NCBI GenBank assembly: GCA_013138675.1
Contig: WTCH01000188.1
Location: 1 to 11,587, forward strand
Source: Woeseiaceae bacterium
GTDB taxonomy: Bacteria; Pseudomonadota; Gammaproteobacteria; Steroidobacterales; Woeseiaceae
Reading direction: 5' to 3'
Length of the DNA stretch: 11,587 nucleotides
Shown one piece after another: positions 7,434 through 11,587 of the stretch (within the stretch, counting starts at the first letter, position 1; every line of letters begins with the position of its first letter). The position numbers and the translations under genes are program-made. Below the pieces are notes generated by a model. That model did not search any database. It saw nothing but the letters and a program-made list of their open reading frames with translations, and was not told the origin of the DNA.

Positions 7434-8828
7434 ATGCCAAAAATGGAAGCACCTTTTGATATTGCAGCAGATCTCGATACGCCGGTTTCGGCGTATCTGA
7501 AGTTGCGCGACCTGCAACCGCGCTTCCTGCTCGAGAGCGTGGAGGGCGGCGAGAGGCTCGCGCGTTACTCGTTCCTGGGTTTTGGTGATGCCCTCGAAGT
7601 ACGCATGGACAGCGAGTCGCTACGGGTCAATGGCGAAGCAACAGCGCGGCCGACGAGCCAGCAGCAATATCTTGATGCCCTGCGCGGAGCGCTGTCGAAA
7701 GCACCCAGGCCCGGGCCCAACGTAGAAGGCTTGCCTTTCGCGGGCGGCCTCGTCGGTGTGTCGGGATACGACGTTGTGCGATTGTTCGAGCGCCTGCCGC
7801 AGAATACGTCACCGCAGGGAAGTGTTCCCGACGCTGCATTCGTCGCACCAGGTTCCCTGCTTGTGTTTGATCACCTGACACGCCGGGTCGCCCTGCTGCA
7901 CGATGGTCCGGAAGCGGAACGAAAAGCCCTGCGCCGCGATGTCATCCGTTGCCTGAGAGGTCCGATACCCAGCAGCAATGGTGACGTCGAAATTTCAAAA
8001 GCTGAGGCAAGCTTTAGCGAAGCTGAGTTTTGCGATCGGGTGGAGGCGTGCAAGGAGTACATTGCGTCAGGCGATATCTACCAGATCGTAATCTCGGTGC
8101 TGTTCCGCGGCCGCTCGAACGTGCCGCCGTTCGAGGTGTACCGTGCGCTGAGGCTGCTGAACCCGTCGCCTTACATGTTCTTTCTCGAGTTTGGTGATCT
8201 CAAGGTCGTAGGCTCGTCGCCCGAAGCGCTCGTTAAGCTGCACGGTAGTGCGGCATCGTTGCGGCCCATCGCAGGAACGCTGCCACGAGGGGCGACAACC
8301 GCAGAAGATGTCGCGAATGAAAAAGCGCTGCTCGCTGATCCCAAAGAATCGGCCGAGCACGTAATGCTCGTCGATCTCGCTCGCAATGACCTCGGACGCG
8401 TAGCTCAGGCGGGTACAGTGCACGTGGATCCGTACCGCTCCATCGAACGCTACAGTCATGTCATGCATATCGTCAGCGGTGTCAAAGGCGAGCTGGAGGC
8501 GGGTCGCGACCAGTTTGATCTGTTTGCAGCAAGTTTTCCGGCGGGAACGCTGGTTGGCGCACCAAAGGTGCGCGCGATGGAGATCATTGAAGAGATGGAG
8601 AATGTCGGTCGAGGTCTCTATGCTGGGACGGCCGGCTACTTTGGCCTCTCGGGCGATATGGACCAGGCGATCACGATTCGAACGCTCGTCTTCTCGGGTG
8701 ACGAGTACAGCTTCCAGGCTGGCGCCGGTATCGTCGCGGACTCCGTACCGGCGAACGAGTATCAGGAGGTGCTCGCCAAGAGCGCGATCTTGAGACGCGC
8801 ACTCGAGATTGCCGGGGAGGGGCTCTAG
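7434..8828 (+). CDS. trpE: Anthranilate synthase component I
   Basis: TrpE makes anthranilate from chorismate, using ammonia delivered by the TrpG glutaminase subunit. The 464-residue protein carries the feedback-binding motif LLES (32-35, Ser35 equivalent to the Salmonella feedback Ser) and the chorismate-binding signatures: VVGSSPEAL (258-266), PIAGTLPRG (278-286), EHVMLVDLARNDLGRV (308-323), FPAGTLVGAPKVRAMEIIEE (368-387), GYFGLSGDMDQAITIRTL (401-418) and QAGAGIVADSVPANEY (428-443). It is therefore probably Trp-inhibited as well as attenuated. The usual DIFQVVLSQRF segment reads DIYQIVISVLF (214-224), an unusual replacement of QR by VL. The start could be ATG 7434 or ATG 7443; the latter has GGA 8 nt upstream. 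The last base of the TAG stop is the first base of the inserted element. Confidence 0.97.
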   Translation: MPKMEAPFDIAADLDTPVSAYLKLRDLQPRFLLESVEGGERLARYSFLGFGDALEVRMDSESLRVNGEATARPTSQQQYLDALRGALSKAPRPGPNVEGLPFAGGLVGVSGYDVVRLFERLPQNTSPQGSVPDAAFVAPGSLLVFDHLTRRVALLHDGPEAERKALRRDVIRCLRGPIPSSNGDVEISKAEASFSEAEFCDRVEACKEYIASGDIYQIVISVLFRGRSNVPPFEVYRALRLLNPSPYMFFLEFGDLKVVGSSPEALVKLHGSAASLRPIAGTLPRGATTAEDVANEKALLADPKESAEHVMLVDLARNDLGRVAQAGTVHVDPYRSIERYSHVMHIVSGVKGELEAGRDQFDLFAASFPAGTLVGAPKVRAMEIIEEMENVGRGLYAGTAGYFGLSGDMDQAITIRTLVFSGDEYSFQAGAGIVADSVPANEYQEVLAKSAILRRALEIAGEGL

Positions 8829-8859
8829 TGTCCTGTCCAATGAATTCGCATAATTTCAG
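8828..8859 (+). repeat. Left terminal inverted repeat of the trpE-trpG element
   Basis: This end starts GTGTCCTGTCC and ends AATTTCAG. It differs from the opposite end at two positions only (T for C at the ninth base, A for G at the twenty-fifth). Its first G completes the trpE TAG stop codon. Confidence 0.85.
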
Positions 8860-9057
8860 CGTGTCGCACAAGGCGCGTGGCGAGGCGGGTCCAGCCGGCA
8901 ATGGCAGAGTCCTTGCCAAAGGGCGCAACGTAGCCAAGCACCTTGTGCGCCGTGCCCTTCGGGAACCGGCAGCAACGGCAATGACGTCGTTGCATCCCTT
9001 GCCAAGGTCCAGACATTGGCAGCGAGATGCGCCTTGTCCTTGCCGCTGCTGCTGGTT

Positions 9058-9089
9058 CTGAAATCATGCGAATTCATTGGGCAGGACAC
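9058..9089 (-). repeat. Right terminal inverted repeat of the trpE-trpG element
   Basis: Read on the minus strand it starts GTGTCCTGCCC and ends GATTTCAG, matching the left end at 30 of 32 bases. On the plus strand its outer end contains GCAGGACAC, the only Shine-Dalgarno-like sequence close to trpG. Confidence 0.85.
9083..9086 (+). promoter_or_regulatory. Ribosome binding site of trpG inside the element end
   Basis: AGGA at 9083-9086 stands 6 nt before GTG 9093, the ideal distance, but 12 nt before ATG 9099. It favours the GTG start and belongs to the right inverted repeat, so the element appears to provide translation initiation for trpG. Confidence 0.55.
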
Positions 9090-9092
9090 CAC

Positions 9093-9668
9093 GTGCGCAT
9101 GCTCCTGATCGACAACTACGACTCATTTACCTACAACCTTGTGCAGGCGTTCGCAGCAATGGGCGCTGAGGTGACGGTGTATCGCAATGACGAGATCAGC
9201 GTTGATGAGGCTCTGCAGCTCGAACCCTCACACCTTGTGATTTCACCGGGGCCGGGACGCCCGGAAGATGCCGGTGTGTCGCTCGACATGATTGCCGCAT
9301 TTGCCGATCGTGTGCCCGTGCTCGGCGTTTGTCTTGGCCATCAATGTCTCGTGCAGCATTTCGGCGGCGTTATCGTGCGAGCCGGGCGCCTGATGCACGG
9401 CAAGACCTCGTTGGCGAAACACGACGGCAAAACAATCTTCAACGACCTCCCACAACCGCTCGAAGTTGGGCGTTACCATTCGCTGTGTGCAGAATACGAA
9501 TCGTTGCCTGACGTCCTTGAGCTGACAGCCGAGACTGAACGTGGTGAGATCATGGGTGTTCGCCATAAGGACTTGCCGCTCGAAGGCGTGCAGTTTCACC
9601 CGGAAAGTGTGCTGACGCCCGAGGGCGACCTGCTTATGGCGAACTTTCTTCGGATGACGACATCATGA
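9093..9668 (+). CDS. trpG: Anthranilate synthase component II (glutamine amidotransferase)
   Basis: TrpG hydrolyses glutamine and passes ammonia to TrpE. Numbering from the internal ATG at 9099 (MLLIDNYDSFTYNLVQ, the classic family N-terminus), it shows the oxyanion motif SPGPGRPEDAG (49-59), the nucleophile elbow GVCLGHQ with Cys78, and VQFHPES with His167 and Glu169, a complete class I amidotransferase triad. Length is 189 residues from ATG or 191 from GTG 9093. I chose GTG because AGGA is 6 nt upstream of it. The open frame extends further upstream into the inserted element, to 9027, but those residues are not part of the family. It overlaps trpD by 4 nt (ATGA), implying translational coupling. 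Being unfused and next to trpE, it most likely serves tryptophan synthesis; it could also serve a PabB partner encoded elsewhere. Confidence 0.96.
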   Translation: MRMLLIDNYDSFTYNLVQAFAAMGAEVTVYRNDEISVDEALQLEPSHLVISPGPGRPEDAGVSLDMIAAFADRVPVLGVCLGHQCLVQHFGGVIVRAGRLMHGKTSLAKHDGKTIFNDLPQPLEVGRYHSLCAEYESLPDVLELTAETERGEIMGVRHKDLPLEGVQFHPESVLTPEGDLLMANFLRMTTS

Positions 9669-10693
9669 GTAAAGAATACAGCGCACTGCTGGACCGGCTG
9701 CTCGACGGCAACTCCCTTACGGAACGTGAGGCGCATGATTTGATGTGCGCCCTGGCGGATGGCGAGATGCCGGCCGCACTGGCTGGCGCGTTGCTGGCCG
9801 GGCTACGCGCCAAAGGTGAGACCCCCGATGAGATTCGCGGTTTCGCTACAGCAATGCGTGAACTGGCCGTGCGCCCCTCGATACCGGACGGCGCACCGAC
9901 GGTCGATACGGTTGGTACGGGCGGTGATGGCTCGGGCAGCCTGAACCTGTCGACCGGAACGGGCCTGCTCGCGGCGGCTTGCGGCGCCAGGGTGGTCAAG
10001 CACGGTAACCGCTCCATTTCGAGCCGGTCAGGCAGCGCCGACATGCTCGAGTGCCTGGGCATGCCGCTACCACTGCAGGAGAAAGCGGCCGTCGACTGCC
10101 TTGAGGCAACTGGTTTCACGTTTCTATTCGCGCCGGCCTATCACCCGGCAATGAAGGCAGTCATGCCAGTCCGCGGAGCGTTAGCCGTGCGTACGGTATT
10201 TAACATGCTCGGACCGTTGACCAACCCAGCGGCACCACCGTTTCAACTGATCGGTGCCTGGAGTCTCGACGCCGCCCGATTGATGGCGGATGCGTTGGCC
10301 GGCATGCCGATTGAAAGGGCATTCGTTGTGCACGGCGAACCCGGGTGGGACGAAGCGACGCCTGTCGGTGAGTTCGCGTTGTTTGATGTGACACCGGGCA
10401 GCGTCAATGAGCTGCAGCGCACGCCGGAAGACTACGGCATTAAACGCTGTTCAGCCGAGCAGCTGGCCGGCGGTGACGCCGAGCACAATGCGCAGGAACT
10501 GATGCGTGTGTTTGCAGGCAAAGACAAGGGAGCCCACCGCGACGCGCTATTGATGGGAACATCGCTCGTACTCGAGGTGCAGGGGAGTGCGAAGGATGCA
10601 ACACAGGGCGTCGAGATGGCAGCAGCAGCAATTGATAGCGGCGCTGCGGCCGCCTTTCTGGATACACTAAAGAAACACTTTGAGACGGCATGA
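9665..10693 (+). CDS. trpD: Anthranilate phosphoribosyltransferase
   Basis: TrpD transfers phosphoribose from PRPP to anthranilate, the second committed step. The 342-residue length is typical. Motifs in order are VDTVGTGGDGSGSLNLST (80-97, PRPP-binding glycine-rich loop), VVKHGNRSISSRSGSADMLE (110-129), FLFAPAYHPAMK (153-164) and VRTVFNMLGPLTNP (175-188). The later segment that usually reads HGxGLDE appears here as HGEPGWDEATP (223-233), a divergent form with an extra Pro and a Trp. The start ATG overlaps the trpG stop, and its own stop overlaps trpC, so expression is probably coupled. No amidotransferase domain is fused, unlike in E. coli, where trpG and trpD are joined. Confidence 0.97.
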   Translation: MSKEYSALLDRLLDGNSLTEREAHDLMCALADGEMPAALAGALLAGLRAKGETPDEIRGFATAMRELAVRPSIPDGAPTVDTVGTGGDGSGSLNLSTGTGLLAAACGARVVKHGNRSISSRSGSADMLECLGMPLPLQEKAAVDCLEATGFTFLFAPAYHPAMKAVMPVRGALAVRTVFNMLGPLTNPAAPPFQLIGAWSLDAARLMADALAGMPIERAFVVHGEPGWDEATPVGEFALFDVTPGSVNELQRTPEDYGIKRCSAEQLAGGDAEHNAQELMRVFAGKDKGAHRDALLMGTSLVLEVQGSAKDATQGVEMAAAAIDSGAAAAFLDTLKKHFETA

Positions 10694-11496
10694 GCGACTT
10701 CCTGCAATCCATGGCAACACTGAGCGCCGAGCGAGCCGCGGCGACTGGCAAACTCTCGGCTGCTGAGCTCGACAAAGCGGTCGTACCGCTGCGCCTCGGG
10801 GTGTTCGACGTCATTGCCGAAATCAAGGATCGCTCGCCGGCTGAAGGCGAACTCGCTACCGAGAGCGTCCACAGGTCGCAGCGTGCCCAAGACTATGCAA
10901 GTGGCGGAGCGGCTGCGATCTCGGTTCTCACCGAACCAAGCCGGTTTGATGGATCGCTCGACCATCTCAGGGACGTCGTTGCCGCAGTGCCGAATACGCC
11001 TGTCATGCGTAAGGACTTCCTGGTCGATCCCGTGCAAGTTCTCGAAGCGAGGGCGGCTGGCGCGAGCGGAGTATTATTGATAGCGACCATGCTCAACGAT
11101 GCACAAATCAGATCCATGCTGGACTGCGCCGCGGAGCACGAGTTGTTTGTTTTGCTCGAGTCTTTCGATGAACAGGACCTTTTGCGCGCAGCCCGGTTAC
11201 TCGATAACTCTGCCGATCAGCAGAGGGCAGAGAGTGGGCAGCTGCTGTTCGGTGTCAACACTCGCGATCTTCGAACGCTGCATGTCGACCCGGAGCGCCT
11301 TCGGAAACTGGCGTCTGCGCTTCCGGCAGGCCGGTGCGTTGCCGAGAGTGGTCTGCACGACGCGGCGGATGCTGCCGCCGTGGCAGGACTCGGATATCAA
11401 CTGGCGCTGGTCGGTACAGCGCTAATGCGCAGCGATTCCCCGGCAGCGCTCGTTAAGGAAATGCGTACAGCAGGCAGTGAAAGGATCGCGGCATGA
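10690..11496 (+). CDS. trpC: Indole-3-glycerol phosphate synthase
   Basis: This TIM-barrel enzyme closes the indole ring of carboxyphenylamino-deoxyribulose phosphate with loss of CO2. The 268 residues are a single-domain form without a fused TrpF. The catalytic set is present: Glu44 and Lys46 in AEIKDRSP, Lys108 in MRKDFLVDP, Glu157 in LLESFDE, Asn190 in GVNTRDL, and Glu219-Ser220 in VAESGL, with the phosphate-binding LVGTALMRS (240-248). Some signatures are divergent: KDRSPAEG instead of KxxSPSxG, and NTRDL instead of NNRDL or NSRDL. It overlaps trpD and trpF by ATGA junctions. Confidence 0.96.
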   Translation: MSDFLQSMATLSAERAAATGKLSAAELDKAVVPLRLGVFDVIAEIKDRSPAEGELATESVHRSQRAQDYASGGAAAISVLTEPSRFDGSLDHLRDVVAAVPNTPVMRKDFLVDPVQVLEARAAGASGVLLIATMLNDAQIRSMLDCAAEHELFVLLESFDEQDLLRAARLLDNSADQQRAESGQLLFGVNTRDLRTLHVDPERLRKLASALPAGRCVAESGLHDAADAAAVAGLGYQLALVGTALMRSDSPAALVKEMRTAGSERIAA

Positions 11497-11587
11497 GCGT
11501 GTTCGTCAAGATATGCGGACTGCGTGATGCGGAAACTGTTGCAGCCGCTATCGATGCTGGTGCGGACGCCATCGGTTTCGTGTTCGC
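11493..11587 (+). CDS. trpF: Phosphoribosylanthranilate isomerase (5' part, cut by window edge)
   Basis: Only the first 31 codons are inside the window. They begin MSVFVKICGLRD and continue to GADAIGFVF, the family's N-terminal signature, with the catalytic Cys in KICGL (Cys8). The enzyme isomerises phosphoribosylanthranilate by an Amadori rearrangement to the TrpC substrate. ATG overlaps the trpC stop by 4 nt, and AAGGA at 11481-11485 stands 7 nt upstream, a good ribosome binding site. trpB and trpA probably follow outside the window. Confidence 0.93.
   Translation, partial: MSVFVKICGLRDAETVAAAIDAGADAIGFVF

Larger units (their letters stand above)
8828..9089. mobile_element. 262-bp palindromic MITE-like element between trpE and trpG
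   Basis: The two ends are near-perfect inverted repeats: 8828-8859 and the reverse complement of 9058-9089 agree at 30 of 32 bases. Further in, ACAAGGCGC (8868-8876) pairs perfectly with GCGCCTTGT (9029-9037), and 8897-8930 is roughly complementary to 8988-9020, so most of the element is an imperfect palindrome. It is too short to encode a transposase, which fits a non-autonomous MITE. No clear target duplication is visible: the flanks are CTCTA on the left and CACGT on the right. It separates trpE from trpG by 264 nt, whereas every other trp junction here overlaps by 4 nt, which supports insertion. Alternatives are an intercistronic regulatory or processing RNA hairpin, or a repeat family of another kind. 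A genome-wide copy count would decide. Confidence 0.72.

Noticed and set aside
8067..8840. 257-codon minus-strand open frame inside trpE
   Set aside because: It is fully antisense to a certain gene and its residue composition is Arg/His-rich, as expected for a shadow frame.
8828..9061. 77-codon GTG-started frame overlapping the trpE stop as a possible small operon gene
   Set aside because: It coincides with the palindromic element and equivalent frames exist on both strands. The shared N-terminal peptide is explained by the inverted repeat.
9027..9092. Longer TrpG start at 9027
   Set aside because: The 22 added residues before GTG 9093 come from the inserted element, do not match the TrpG family, and the classic N-terminus begins at MLLIDNYDSF.

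Overview
The window reads as a chromosomal segment of a free-living gammaproteobacterium. By eye the GC content is in the high fifties. This placement is an inference from three things: an unfused trpE-trpG-trpD-trpC-trpF order, a ribosome-mediated trp attenuator with a Trp-rich leader peptide, and an E. coli-type PEP carboxylase next to yajQ. Xanthomonadales-like or marine lineages would fit, but no 16S or other decisive marker is present.

Layout. Positions 1-4095 (minus strand) hold a tight three-gene cluster read right to left: yajQ, ppc (phosphoenolpyruvate carboxylase) and an exported TraB/Tiki-superfamily protein that runs off the left edge. Gaps are 12 and 9 nt. Positions 4096-4189 are a short divergent intergenic region. 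Positions 4190-7251 (plus strand) hold a 403-residue protein I do not recognise, followed 11 nt later by an SLC13-type anion permease with two internal TrkA-C (RCK_C) domains, similar in layout to E. coli YfbS.

Positions 7252-11587 (plus strand) are the start of a tryptophan biosynthesis operon. A sigma70-like promoter (TTGACC, 17 bp, GATACT) lies just ahead of a 19-codon leader peptide containing WWW. The leader RNA can form mutually exclusive antiterminator and terminator hairpins, a classic attenuator. trpE follows directly after the U-tract. trpG, trpD, trpC and trpF are then linked by ATGA overlaps; trpF is cut by the right edge.

The main oddity is the trpE-trpG junction. It carries a 262-bp palindromic element (8828-9089) with 32-bp terminal inverted repeats matching at 30 of 32 positions, which looks like a MITE or other non-autonomous insertion. 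Its first base completes the trpE stop codon. Its last bases carry the only good Shine-Dalgarno sequence for trpG. The trp promoter is so close to the leader ATG that the leader peptide is probably translated from a leaderless, or nearly leaderless, transcript.

Together, trpE and trpG make anthranilate from chorismate, and trpD, trpF and trpC carry it through to indole-3-glycerol phosphate. trpB and trpA would be expected beyond the right edge. No CRISPR array, tRNA, rRNA or phage gene was seen, and no defence-type system.
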